Notes under the pieces: generated by a model | What the model was told of the DNA's origin: nothing | Seen by the model: only the letters and a program-made list of their open reading frames with translations | The model's database searches: none | Shown here: one piece after another, positions 1 through 11,324 of the stretch | Layout: each line of letters begins with the position of its first letter | Numbering within the stretch: position 1 is the first letter of the stretch | Source of the DNA: Hofstenia miamia | Lineage: Eukaryota; Xenacoelomorpha; Acoela; Hofsteniidae | Length of the DNA stretch: 64,000 bases | Reading direction: 5' to 3' | Assembly (NCBI GenBank): GCA_900660155.1 | Contig: CABFPE010000186.1 | Location: 434,747 to 498,746, forward strand | Position numbers and translations under genes: made by a program

Positions 1-1187
1 GAGATGGTAATTGACTTCACAAATCACTACACAAATAATGTAGCCATTCTTCCTTAAGTTTATCTGTGAATATTAAGCTTTGTATTAGAATTCTGCTGAT
101 AATTCTTCTTTGATCTTCAATTTGAAAAAATGTTTTAAGAGATTTTTGTTTTTGGAATTAGTCTGTCAATCTAATTGCAAGAAAAATTAAACTGATATAG
201 AATATCATGACATATCTTGTATATTTGTTCGCAGTGTCTTTTATGCCATACAGTGAATTCTACAATGGTACCAAAGCAAAGTAAATATCAATTGCATCAC
301 TGACCAATAATAAGATTGTATCTATAAAAGAACTAGTTCGTTTTAAAATAGTAAGTGACAATATCCACAATTTGCTTTTTCATACAAACATTACCATAAA
401 ATATGTTATTGATTTGCAATTTTATTGTTCTCAAATTATTAATACAAAATATTCTATTGTAATACCAGAGCTCCATCGATGTTTTCTTATTTTTTTATTA
501 TTTTTGGTATTGGGAAATTTCAATTACTGGACTATTTAAGTCAAAGATAATTCATTATTTGCTTGTCTAGCTTGCCATGTCTGATGTCAATTAAAAGTTG
601 TAAGGAAATTGGGAGACAGGACTGTGGTCGAGGTGGAACGCTTGGGAAAGGAGCTGCTGCCTGCCCTCCTTGCTTACGGATCGTATCGAATCTACATTTT
701 GAAATAATTTTGGATTTGGTTCGGATCCAAATATTTTAAAAATTGTGAATATTTTACATTTTTACATTGAATGCCATTTCAAGTGTATTCATAATCTCAA
801 TCTAAGTGAAATTTTGTAACTGTATTTCATTGTTCATACACCAGGTTCCGTGGTATTCTTTCCAACAACTTATAAAATTGGTGACGAATATTTCATATCT
901 GAAAATCCGTTTCAAGTTAGCCATGGCATAAAGATAAAATTGCAAAGCAACCAAAATACAATTGTCTGTATAAACTTGCAAATGGAAAAGGCGGAAGTAT
1001 AGAGAAGCAAGTGGAATACCTTACTTGCTGCAAACGCCGCCTAAATTTAATTATACTAATATAATTTTAAAATTTCCATGTAAACAACTTTTAACGCCAA
1101 GATCAGAAGTTTCGTGATTATTATAAACATTAATACAAAAATTACTATAGAGCCATACATTTGGCATAGCAATAATAGTGTATTGAT
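1..1187. other. Non-coding AT-rich stretch
   Basis: I see no open frame with recognisable protein content on either strand. One GC-richer patch around 600-690 is followed by a 'ggatc/cggat'-rich segment; a similar segment recurs near 2230-2320, so both may be decayed copies of one dispersed repeat. Confidence 0.4.
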
Positions 1188-1445
1188 TTACTTAATGTTA
1201 CTTTTATATAATTTAAATTTGCAATCTAAACTAGTCTCCAATTTCAATAAAAAGTAAAATTCAAAATTTATATTTGAATCTGAAATTATTTTGAAAAAAT
1301 GATTTTTTCTATCAATGTTTTTAATACACTCTAATACATTTTTTATAATATCTTGTAATATATATTTTGGATTTATTCTTAAATTTACAATTGTTTGTAC
1401 TATTTTGTTTTTTTGCCCCAGCTGTAATTCATAGTAACATTGCAA
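1188..1445 (-). CDS. Unrecognised possible terminal exon
   Basis: An open frame of 85 codons on the minus strand, ending at a stop at the low-coordinate end. Directly upstream of the codons for LGQKNKIVQ the minus strand reads a plausible branch/acceptor stretch (tactatgaattacag), so the frame could be a last exon starting near 1413. The peptide is rich in I, N and K, and I recognise no family. No poly(A) signal is obvious close behind it. The acceptor side lies inside the sequence that is duplicated around the N at 1669. It may equally be chance in AT-rich DNA; confidence is low. Confidence 0.15.
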   Translation of the reverse strand: MQCYYELQLGQKNKIVQTIVNLRINPKYILQDIIKNVLECIKNIDRKNHFFKIISDSNINFEFYFLLKLETSLDCKFKLYKSNIK

Positions 1446-1920
1446 AATGATAATTTTTGGATTTGTTCAAAAATTTATTGGGGATGTAATACCATACGAG
1501 ACTCAATTATTTAAACTCTTTTAGATTATTACAAAGCTTAAAAATAAATAAAGAAATTAATTATTGCAGTTTTGGCAGAGAAACTATCAATTTCTATTTG
1601 TTGGTGGACAATTACCGATAAAAGAAGCAATCTATTTCAAACATAAATGGAGATTGTCCGAAAATTGGNTTTGCCCCAGCTGTAATTCATAGTAACATTG
1701 CAAAATGATAATTTTTGGATTTGTTCAAAAATTTATTGGGGAGGTAATACCATACGAGACTCAATTATTTAAACTCTTTTAGATTATTACAAGGCTTAAA
1801 AATAAACAAAGAAATTAATTATTGCAGTTTTGGAAGAGAAACTATCTATATGTTGGTTGACAATTACCGATAAAAGAAGCAATCTATTTCAAACATAAAT
1901 GGAGATTGTCCGAAAATTGG
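1412..1920. repeat. Direct duplication of about 255 bp around a single N
   Basis: Bases 1412-1668 and 1670-1920 are near-identical copies. They begin with tttgccccagctgtaattca and end with agattgtccgaaaattgg. The second copy has a short deletion near 1848. The single N at 1669 sits exactly between them, which points to a contig join with unmerged overlap or two haplotypes rather than a biological tandem duplication. Confidence 0.75.
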
Positions 1921-4843
1921 AGCTTACTCCCATTCAAAATCCGGTTGGATTCATTTAAATTATATTAATTTTAGGCCTACTTTATGATCGTTGACAAAAA
2001 AATTTATGTAATTTTTTGGTTTGCTTGTCCAAAAAATTTATTGTATTTGATTGTAGTACTAGAAGAGCATTTGCTATTATTGTAATGTTTTAAAATTCCC
2101 ATATTTCCAAGTACCATTTTGCTAATACCTCAGTCCAAGCCCGATCCTGTCTTTCCCGGTATATCCTATGTATGTCCATTTTTGAACTCAAGTCAGTGTT
2201 GAAGGACTTAAAATTTTCTATTCGCATTTGAAAAAATTACTCAGTTATATTCGGATCGAAAACTAAAATTCCTTAAAATTCGGATCGGATCGGGTCTAGA
2301 ATATTGGATCCGATTCAATCTCTGCCTTGGTGAGGAACGACTAGGTGCCATCTTCAAAATGATAATGTAGGTGTTAGGATACTATTTTGTTTTTCTTTGA
2401 AGGCAAAAACTTTTTTACATTTTGAGAAATTTTTGCTAAGCGCTGATTCTGATATGATAAATCAATTTAACAGAATCATGGATGCTGAACTAATGTCCAA
2501 TTACGAGTATATATTAGCTTAAGAAATTACCTATGAATAATATAATTTATTAACATTAAGTTACACAATATTATCTATTAACTTTACGATTGATCTACAC
2601 TCAAGAAATTGGAATTTCTATTTCAGAGATGTAAGTGGGGAAATTTTTGCCAGAGATTTTGTGTCCAGTCCTATATTCTACTGCGTAAAGTTGTGCCACC
2701 CAAAAAATTCTGCTAAAAACTATTTGCGATATTCTATTGCTCAATATTTTTGACAATATTTATAAAACTAGTGCAGAACTGCAAAATATTTTGAGTTTTT
2801 TATTGATTAGAAATTCCATAGAAAAAAATTAGGTTCATTTTAATAATCTGAGAAATATTATCTTCAATTTTTTGCGTATGAAATTTGCAATGTTAATACG
2901 TTAGTGAAAAAATAGAATAATAAATTCTGACGTTTCTTTATCATCTAGAAAAGCCTCTATCATCAATCTCTGCCAGAAGGTTTTGTCTGACATTTCACTA
3001 TTACATATTATGTTGTTGATCTCTTAAAGAACTTGCAAGGATTTTCAAAAATTTTGTTGTCAATCTCGATTTTTCAAGAGAAAAAGTGTCTATTTCAAAA
3101 ACGTTTTACGCCAAAACATATTCATCTATAAAACCATCCGCGATTATTTATTGCTTCTTGCTTAAATCGCGCAATTTCATTTTGTTGTAATGCACGTAAT
3201 GAACTTGCCAGTTGAATTATCGCACAACACATATTTTGAAGCAAATCAATTTAGTTTTTCTCCACTTACTGGTGTGCAATTGAAGTGATTCCGATTTCTT
3301 GAGATGTATGTTTCACAACATCAAACTCGAAATAAATTTTAATAATAATATTTATAATAATAGCATTCACTAACACTTTAAAATGAAAACAAAATAAACA
3401 AAAATAAAGTTGAAATTAAACAGCACCATATGAAAGAGTATAATTTCTCGCTCTAGCTGATATTGATTGATTTTAAAGTGAAGAACAAAAAGGAATAAAC
3501 TTATTTATGCGATGAGTGGTCTTACATTTTGGCTTTATTAGTCGACCATGGGGTGTTCTTTTGGACATAATTGAGTGAAGAGGATGGTATGTATTTTGTG
3601 AAGCCTTTTTAAAATGTTTTAATGTAATGTTTTCATGACGAGATTCAATTACTATAATTAGGGTTGGATTTTTAATGAATAGCCCAAAAATAGAATTCCA
3701 AAAAGGTATTTATTACTTATTGAGTATTACGTCTCTACGTGTAAATTTTGACATTTAATGGAATTTCCATTTATTTAAACATTGTTTACACCGTTTATTA
3801 TGAACTAACAAAAAAATTTAGAGCGATTTTCTATATCATAAAATATTCAGAATAGCCTTCTAAAAGTTATTTAAAGTGGCAAAACACAAGGGCTCACAAG
3901 AAAGAGAAAACTCTGTGCAAACATCAATAGAACGAAAACCCTAATAATAACAATTATGATTATTATTCTAACCTAGCATTACCAATATTTGGCAATTTTT
4001 TCCAGGTAAGCAAATCCCCCATTTTTGTCAATTGCTTTCTTCATGATCCCCTATTTGAAAAAATATTTAAAAATCAATCTTCTTTTGGTAGACAAGAACA
4101 TTTGATTTACATTTCATGAACCATGGCTCTACGTGATCTCAGTTTTTAAATATTATTAATATAATGGAGTTTAGGAACACAACTATCCCATAAGGATAAA
4201 ATACTTCTGGAATTTGTATATCTTCCTTCTAAATGAAGTACGAGAGTCATAACTTTTAAATTGCAACCAATCAAATAATTGCTACCTGCATGTAAGAATG
4301 ACAGCATGATTTTGCAAACTTTTGTAATATTTAAATATTTTCATAGAGCTGGAATTGATGCTACTTGATTCCCATCGCATTCATGCTAAATTGCAAAGAA
4401 ATGAATTACTATATAGAGCAGGGCGTTTTATAGGAACTTTTTAGTGAAGAACACAAATATTGGAAAGTGCAAGCTAAAAAATGAAATTAAAACGACAAAA
4501 TGATTGATTTTTTCACATTATTTTTCACACAGCAAGCCAACAACCAACGTATGCATATTTTTGCTATGTGAATTATAAAATTATATGCACTACAAATGTA
4601 AGCGAGCTTCTCATATATGAGTACTGATAAAATTTAGCATAGTAATTGGTCAACATAATGTGTCTTTATTGAATTTATGAACAGTTAATTACCAAACAAA
4701 TAAATGTATTTTTCCAAAGCAATGAGAAATTTCATGTTATGAATTGTGAAATTGTACATTTTTCTTTAATCCAGCACGCTTCTTAATGACTTAACATATA
4801 AACACCCCTTTAATAAAACCACAATTTCTTCATGTTTTAGGTT
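1921..4843. other. Non-coding stretch, no gene seen
   Basis: AT-rich sequence with no ORF of recognisable content and no clear terminal repeats. There are scattered homopolymers and a short 'cggatcggatcggg' patch near 2281. I see nothing else. Confidence 0.4.
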
Positions 4844-5251
4844 CAGGCCCGTAATCTTGTCACTGAAGGGAGGCAAATTTTAGAACCCAGACTTTCCTAT
4901 AGTTATTTATTAGAATTAAGTTCCCTTATTTAATTATCGGAACGTCTTTCATTACCAACGTTAATCAAAAATGAGGCATAATTTCAATAATTAGTTTGTT
5001 GAAATTCAAATAATGAACCAACAGCTATTTCTTAGCAAAATTACAAAAAATATTCTAAACAATATTGCCAATATCTATACTATTCTGCCTTGTATATTAG
5101 AATTTCTTCCCAGAATATTTTTCAAAATGATTCACATTTATTACGACATGCAGAAATCCGTCCGTACGAAATAAATCAAGAAAATAATAACAGAGGGAAT
5201 CCAAGTATTTGAAGGAATGAATTGCTGAAGGTCCCCAAAGCTACGGGCCTG
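4844..5251. mobile_element. Possible non-autonomous hAT-like MITE
   Basis: The left end reads CAGGCCCGTAATCTTG and the right end, inverted, reads CAGGCCCGTAGCTTTG. The outer ten bases match perfectly and then diverge. Ends beginning CAGGCCCGTA resemble those of many hAT elements. The 408-bp body has no transposase. The 8-bp flanks (tttaggtt and ctaagaat) do not form a clean target duplication, so this call is tentative. Confidence 0.35.
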
Positions 5252-6949
5252 CTAAGAATGTTGTTACACAATGCCTGAAATAAAAAGATTCATCTTCACT
5301 ACTATTGAAAGCAGTTGTTTTCCTTTAGAATAGAATTCTACTCAAAATACCGTTTAAAATCACTAGTATTTTTAAAAGGATTGTTCATATTGATAGATCT
5401 TCAACTGTTCGAGCATAATTTACTATATAAAGACACCATGTTCTCAACAGTTATATTAGAAGATTACATGATACACAATAATCCTAGAGGCTGCAATGTA
5501 GATCATTCGTTATGTTAATGTATATGCTGCAAGCGATTAGAAAAATCAGTTTGGACAAGGCTTCACTAAGTCATTGGGTACAGCAATATCATCACATATT
5601 GTCAAAGAGCTACCACTTTCTAGGATGATGTCATAATATAAAAGCTTTTCTTCTGCCAGGAGAGGATGTGGCACATTTATTATTAATGTTATAAGGTAGG
5701 GCTGTGTAAAACACTTGCGCCACACCTTCATAAATCATTAGATTGTTCCCGAATCAGAAGCACATTGTGACCAGTGTATGTGGCAGATATTTAAATTTTT
5801 CTATGTTGTCGTGGTTAACCGCTGTAAGAGTTGAGCTCATAGTATGCTGGAAATGAAGCAATTTAATCTTGCTGTACTCCGGAACATCACTAAGAGCTCT
5901 TGACTGAATTACACCTCCAACGATATTAAAATATTTAGTTACCTACAGAGGTTTCAACATCCTTTATAGTCCTGTTAATTATCTTTGTTGTACTTTGTTT
6001 TTATAGACATTTTCTCTACACAGATAAAAGGTTTCTTCAAATTTAATAGATATTACCTAAGATTCTGTTTTTGCAACCTCTATGTGGTGTGCAACAGCTT
6101 GGCACACAGTCGTCTGAGAGGCACACACCCAATGAGTTAGGGTGAAAGCATGTGTTCCTCTAATTACAAGGTAAAAAATTCCATGCTATAATGCACTTAA
6201 GTATATATTTTTAAAATGCTGTTGGATTGTCTTGAAGCTTCGTACAACATTATTGGTTATAAAATAATGAATCATCACTGATTAGATTGACTCAATGGAA
6301 CCAACAAGCTACACAAATTTGAGGTCTTCAAAAACAATCAATTCAGTGGATGCTTAGATTTGAATAGACCTTGCGAATGTTAAGTTTCATTAAAGAAACG
6401 ATAAACAGTAGTGTCAGATGAATTCAAAATTTCAAATTCATATCTTGAAAAATCATATTCTGATTGAAAATTAGAGTTAAAATTCTTCAAATCGTTATGC
6501 AAAGGTGATCTTGTTTTGTTCTATTGTATGTACTGGCATAATCTTTGTATATTTGATGAGGTATTCAGCTAAATTACTAGTTTCTAATTGTTAATATTTA
6601 TCTGAATAAATAATATCTAGAACTAGTTAACAAAACTATAGCATTGAAGAAATATACAGCAGCCTAATCAAGAGTACAATAAAGGGTGTACTTGAAAACA
6701 TATTTTTGCAAATAGTGCAAATCTAAATATTCAATACAGTTGTTGTAACAATGTATTGAATCCTATTGTTAAAATTTTGTCAATACACTTAAATTCACTT
6801 GTTTTGTGGTATTATTATTTTCTAAAAATGATTGTATTTTTTTGGAATTTTGAAATATATCTTTTGTACACATTATTCCATCTAATGTAAGAAAATATAA
6901 ATTTGGCAAAATAATTGTATATTATTTCTAAGCTGATTGATAATAAATA
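5252..6949. other. Intergenic stretch downstream of the channel gene
   Basis: Short frames here (for example minus strand 5546-5731) show no recognisable domain and have stops on both sides in every reading. Nothing else can be supported. Confidence 0.35.
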
Positions 6950-6955
6950 TTTATT
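6950..6955 (-). terminator. Poly(A) signal of the channel gene
   Basis: The minus strand reads AATAAA here, about 40 bases beyond the stop codon of the DEG/ENaC gene. The spacing and hexamer suit a short 3' UTR. It is inferred from position only. Confidence 0.5.
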
Positions 6956-6994
6956 ATTAGCTATTTTCATTAAAATCATAATAATAGGCATGCA

Positions 6995-9337
6995 TTAATG
7001 ATGTACTTGGTTCAACTTTTCCCACACTTTTCGAACTAAATGATACGCAAGATGAAAGAATACCATTATCACTTGAGAAAAGGTCAAAACTGACCATCCC
7101 ACAAACATGCCGATATTCCCAGCAAATGCTGACATAAGTTGTTGAGAAGAATAAGCAAGGCGTTCTTGAAAAACTTCATGCTTAAGATCCTCAAAATATA
7201 TTTCAACTTTTGCAAAATTGTTACGGATTTTTGTAAGAAGTTCCTCTTCTGTAATTGTATTATTGAGAAATTCACTCAATAATCTAGTCATAAGTTTCTT
7301 AGGTTCCTCATTTTGTCCATCCACTACCTCATTTATGAAGTAGTACATTGATTGCTTACTTAAGAAGTCCCCATAAGCCATTTTGACTATATAATTAACA
7401 TCATTACATGCTCTTGGACAATCACAAAATGTTCTTTCCGAGGAATAAAAAGACTTAGTTACATTGCCCATACATTGTATTTGAGATGCATTCCCTGGAT
7501 TACACATTGGGAAAGGAGTTTCAGGATTATGATTCTCGCCATCATAATATAAATTAAAGTATGAATTTACGCAATTGCAAGTATTGCGTATGAGTTCATG
7601 TAAGCAATATTCCCAGCAGACATCTTGATTGTAGGTTGGCCAGTCAGTAAAGGGGTCTTCATGACTATCAGGAACTCTTAATAAGTATTTATAGTGTGAT
7701 TCATTCTTGTAGCCCAATTTTACTGCCATCTTTAATTCACCTAAAGGCTCCCAATTGGGTTTTACTTTTGTACATTTAATTGTGCCATTTTCTCTCTGAA
7801 TTGTTTGCTTTTTGAGAGAAATTCGCGTTGTCATACCTGTCTTAAGCAATATTCCATTTCTATGTGGTAAGGGATATGTGCCCTCCACGTTAATTGAGAT
7901 GCTGCTACCACCGACACGATCATAGAAACCAAAATCTTCATATTCATTTACAAACAAAACCAAATTAATTCCGGAATCAATGCCACTATCAGCTGCTATG
8001 AAATTATTTTTTTGCCTTGAATTAGCCTGTAAAATAAAACATTTTCCAGTTTTCGCATTCAGAAATTCTTTATAGCTGCTAATTGTTTCTTCTAAACGTG
8101 GTATATTTGCTTTTATTATAAAATTACTCTGAATTGTGCCAAAGTTATGGGGGACTTTTGGATCAAAAAGTAGATATTTGTGTATTTTTGTGAAATCGAT
8201 TTGACTTTCGTCTGCTAAACTTTTATAAATTTCTTTCCATTGAAATGTTAGAGGTTTGAGCTTAATTGGAGGATGATACTCCGATGAATACATATGCCAA
8301 AAAACTCGGCGTACTCTCTTAGATTTAGTTATAATTGCTCGAAAGGATATTCTAAATTCAGACACTCTATTAGTGTAGTCAGAATGAAAAGTAAAATTTA
8401 CTGGGCCTGGAATTACCTTTGTTTGCGGAGGATTTAAACCGCAATATTTCTCTCCATCAAATTTTGAACTGTTTGTATCATATGTTATTGTAATGTAATC
8501 ATGAACGCATCCATGGTATCTGTCTTTTGAATGCAATTCAAACTTTTTAAATTGGATTTCTATGTTTTTATAGTCTGCATTCATTTCAGATATTATATGA
8601 GATACCTGAAATGACCTGTTGTGAAATCCAGGGAAAGAATCTTCAATAAGTTCGATGTCTTGGCTTTTATTTGTAGCATGATAACGTCTTTCTAAAAATA
8701 TCATTTCGCATGATTTTTCATCTTCACTATATGTGCATTCAATGTCATTATCACAAAATTTGCCACATTTTAAAGAATATGGCGAACATTGTTTGTATTT
8801 CCACGTGGTCATACAGTATTTATTTTTTTTATATTTGTATTTGCAATTTAGATACTCATCACTTGAGTCATTACAATCAACTTCGCGATCACAAAACCAT
8901 ATGTCAGGAATGCATTGTTTTGAATTTCTACATCTAAAAAAATGTTCAGGACAATTGGAATTGCCATTAAAGGTAATATTTGATTTACCAGATAGAATTT
9001 TTTTTACATACTCTTCTTGATTCAAATCGATCATGGGTAGTTCATAGAGATACTGGGGCATCACTGCCTTCACGTTGCTCTTAGCAAACAGCCGTCCTGG
9101 ACATATTGTAATTTGCGGCAAATTTAAATGCATTACATCATCAACAGCCACTGATACCAGGACATCACTCTGATAGTATTTTTCCATCAGTGGTCTAAAT
9201 TGTCTAGCAAACACAGTAAGACTTAAGGCGTAAATAGCAAGCCAAACAACAGAAAAAAAATAGCTTGATGCGTTAATGACCTCAGGAAAAAACCATTCAA
9301 CAATCTTCTTGAGATCTTTAGTTAATTTACTTGGCAT
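6995..9337 (-). CDS. DEG/ENaC-family sodium channel with two LDLa modules and a CUB module
   Basis: A single uninterrupted 780-residue frame. DEG/ENaC subunits form trimeric Na+-selective channels gated by acid, peptides or force. Domains in order: cytosolic N-terminus; TM1 about 24-47; the post-TM1 strand LNLPQITICPG (71-81); LDLa 1 about 129-165 with its C-D-x-x-x-D-C-x-D-x-S-D-E calcium motif; a weaker LDLa 2 about 175-210; a CUB-like domain about 218-335; then the usual extracellular region with VCWEYCLHELIRNTCNC (573-589) and CDCPRAC (638-644); TM2 about 735-768. Family members are usually 500-700 residues; the extra length is the LDLa/CUB insert between the first beta strand and the finger/thumb region. 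Odd points: the G-x-S selectivity filter reads G747-W748-S749, with Trp where Ala or Ser is usual, and the His-Gly gating motif before TM1 is absent. The gene has no introns in this frame. Family assignment is firm; ligand and gating mode are unknown. Confidence 0.9.
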   Translation of the reverse strand: MPSKLTKDLKKIVEWFFPEVINASSYFFSVVWLAIYALSLTVFARQFRPLMEKYYQSDVLVSVAVDDVMHLNLPQITICPGRLFAKSNVKAVMPQYLYELPMIDLNQEEYVKKILSGKSNITFNGNSNCPEHFFRCRNSKQCIPDIWFCDREVDCNDSSDEYLNCKYKYKKNKYCMTTWKYKQCSPYSLKCGKFCDNDIECTYSEDEKSCEMIFLERRYHATNKSQDIELIEDSFPGFHNRSFQVSHIISEMNADYKNIEIQFKKFELHSKDRYHGCVHDYITITYDTNSSKFDGEKYCGLNPPQTKVIPGPVNFTFHSDYTNRVSEFRISFRAIITKSKRVRRVFWHMYSSEYHPPIKLKPLTFQWKEIYKSLADESQIDFTKIHKYLLFDPKVPHNFGTIQSNFIIKANIPRLEETISSYKEFLNAKTGKCFILQANSRQKNNFIAADSGIDSGINLVLFVNEYEDFGFYDRVGGSSISINVEGTYPLPHRNGILLKTGMTTRISLKKQTIQRENGTIKCTKVKPNWEPLGELKMAVKLGYKNESHYKYLLRVPDSHEDPFTDWPTYNQDVCWEYCLHELIRNTCNCVNSYFNLYYDGENHNPETPFPMCNPGNASQIQCMGNVTKSFYSSERTFCDCPRACNDVNYIVKMAYGDFLSKQSMYYFINEVVDGQNEEPKKLMTRLLSEFLNNTITEEELLTKIRNNFAKVEIYFEDLKHEVFQERLAYSSQQLMSAFAGNIGMFVGWSVLTFSQVIMVFFHLAYHLVRKVWEKLNQVHH

Positions 9338-10425
9338 TTTATCCTAAATATGCACCATTTTAGAAACGAATTCGTTATCACGTATATTTTTTACTGTTCG
9401 CGTATGTGCAAGAATCAAATTGTTTTCATAGATATTTTTTTTCAAAAATTAATTTTGTATATCGTAAGAAACTGATATAGAGAAATAAGGATTTATATAT
9501 ATATATATATAAGGTGTGCGGGTAGCACAATTTATCACCGCAACCCGCCGTGGTTAATGTTACTTTACCCGTACCTGTGATATATGAACACATAGTAGGC
9601 ATTACTGGTAAAAGTTACAGAATGTATTATTTTCAATTAATCACTTAAAATATAGAATGAACAAAATGTATGATGTATTACTGAAAAATGTATAACAATA
9701 ATAAAATGAATCGAATGTAAATTTACATGAATTACCAAAGCAGTGATTACCATATTTATAATCTGTGTCACTGATCTCTTAACAGAAGGGTTAAAAACAA
9801 TATAAATAAACTTTAAAATCTGTTAACAGATATGTTCAAAAGATCTGCTTTATTATTGCTATAATTTACAAAATTGTGTTAGTTAAGTAGCACGAAATTT
9901 ACCCTCTAATGCTCAATGAATTTATATCAGAGCATCATTTTTTGACAAAATCCATCCCATTACATGCCATTCTTAAGAGAAGTTGACAATATAAATGACT
10001 ATTTTGCTCTTTTCTGTTTCAGGCCGCCGTCAATGCATTACTATGAGGCAGCGGAGAAAGATGTTCATGGGTGTAAAATTAATGTCAATTTGGCCTTTGT
10101 TTTATGATCCTTGGCAAAAAAAATTATTTGCTAGTCTAAATCTGCGTATGTTAAAAAAATATACCGATATCTACACACTGAATTTGAAAAATTTAAAATT
10201 GAGATATTTTTTTATCACTTTTCCTATTACATTTATACAGTTCAGTGGTTTTCGGGTCATTTGTGGACAGTGTTATACAACAATCCATTTTGTATTGTCG
10301 CCCGCATTTTGCAATGTCTTAACCCATGTCCATCTCTGGAAGCGGGAGATGCAAATCGAATTCTTTGCACAACATTCAAAATGATATTCGGCAGAGACAC
10401 AGCATTTTCGGAAGTAGTTTGCACA

Positions 10426-10426
<1 letters not shown>
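9338..10426. other. Upstream region of the channel gene
   Basis: Contains a short TA microsatellite at 9494-9511 and a GC-richer patch at 9512-9570. A plus-strand frame at 9995-10384 has no recognisable domain and runs into the TA tract and N gap. A promoter for the channel gene would lie just above 9337, but no clear core motif is visible. Confidence 0.35.
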
Positions 10427-10458
<32 letters not shown>

Positions 10459-10871
10459 NNNNNNNNNNNNNNNNNNNNNNNNNNNNNNNNNNNNNNNNNN
10501 NNNNNNNNNNNNNNNNNNNNNNNNNNNNNNNNNNNNNNNNNNNNNNNNNNNNNNNNNNNNNNNNNNNNNNNNNNNNNNNNNNNNNNNNNNNNNNNNNNNN
10601 NNNNNNNNNNNNNNNNNNNNNNNNNNNNNNNNNNNNNNNNNNNNNNNNNNNNNNNNNNNNNNNNNNNNNNNNNNNNNNNNNNNNNNNNNNNNNNNNNNNN
10701 NNNNNNNNNNNNNNNNNNNNNNNNNNNNNNNNNNNNNNNNNNNNNNNNNNNNNNNNNNNNNNNNNNNNNNNNNNNNNNNNNNNNNNNNNNNNNNNNNNNN
10801 NNNNNNNNNNNNNNNNNNNNNNNNNNNNNNNNNNNNTATATATATATATATATATATATACATATATATAT
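10427..10871. repeat. (TA)n microsatellite containing an assembly gap
   Basis: TA repeats run from 10427 to 10458, N from 10459 to 10836, and TA again from 10837 to 10871. The gap is almost certainly an unresolved microsatellite. All long frames across it are artefacts of the N run. Confidence 0.9.
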
Positions 10872-11049
10872 TCTAGCATCAGTGTGAACAATAATACAAG
10901 TAAGTATAAAGCAACTTAGTAGTACTAAGTGATAGCATAGAAACTACTATTAAGTAGGCAATACATCTTGTAGCAACACAGTACTACAAGTTAGTTAGCG
11001 TAATAGGCAACCTTGATGCCAGCAAAGGATGGTAGATTAACATACAGAC

Positions 11050-11324
11050 TTGCATATTGCGGCGGCGAAGCCAGCAAAATATATCCTAACCCTAACCCTA
11101 ACCCCCGGACATAAACGGGTCTGCGCAATGGTCACAAGACAGCTGAGCCACCTACAGCTGAACTGCAAACTGCGCAGCCCCCCTCATCTCCGTCAGAAGT
11201 TTAGCTGCTTCGGATCATCTAAATTTAGTAATAGCAAAGATTTAGACTGAGTTGCACGAACTTAAAATTTTATTAAGTCGTTGCACACACGTTTGCCCTA
11301 TAAATACAAAGGATAATCAACAAT
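11050..11324. repeat. Diverged LTR-like repeat unit with telomere-like CCCTAA tract
   Basis: Three consecutive CCCTAA-type units lie at about 11085-11105, too short for a telomere. The following GC-richer sequence (cggacataaacgggt... gcgcagcccccctcatctcc... ctataaatacaaagg) is a diverged relative of 11735-12008, which has the same order of landmarks: 'ccccggagaggaacgggg', 'acgcaacccccttcaactc' and a TATA-like 'ctatttatacaa'. The combination resembles LTR or promoter sequence of a retroelement, but no coding part was found. Confidence 0.4.

Noticed and set aside
8710-9020. Plus-strand frames over the channel gene
   Set aside because: Antisense shadows of the DEG/ENaC coding sequence.
9995-10384. 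129-codon plus-strand frame upstream of the channel
   Set aside because: No recognisable domain or splice context; ends near the microsatellite gap.
10261-10919. Long frames on both strands across 10261-10919
   Set aside because: They consist mostly of N and TA repeats (Tyr-Ile runs); no real coding sequence.
11085-11105. Telomere (CCCTAA repeats)
   Set aside because: Only about three units, embedded in repeat sequence with DNA on both sides; at most an interstitial trace.
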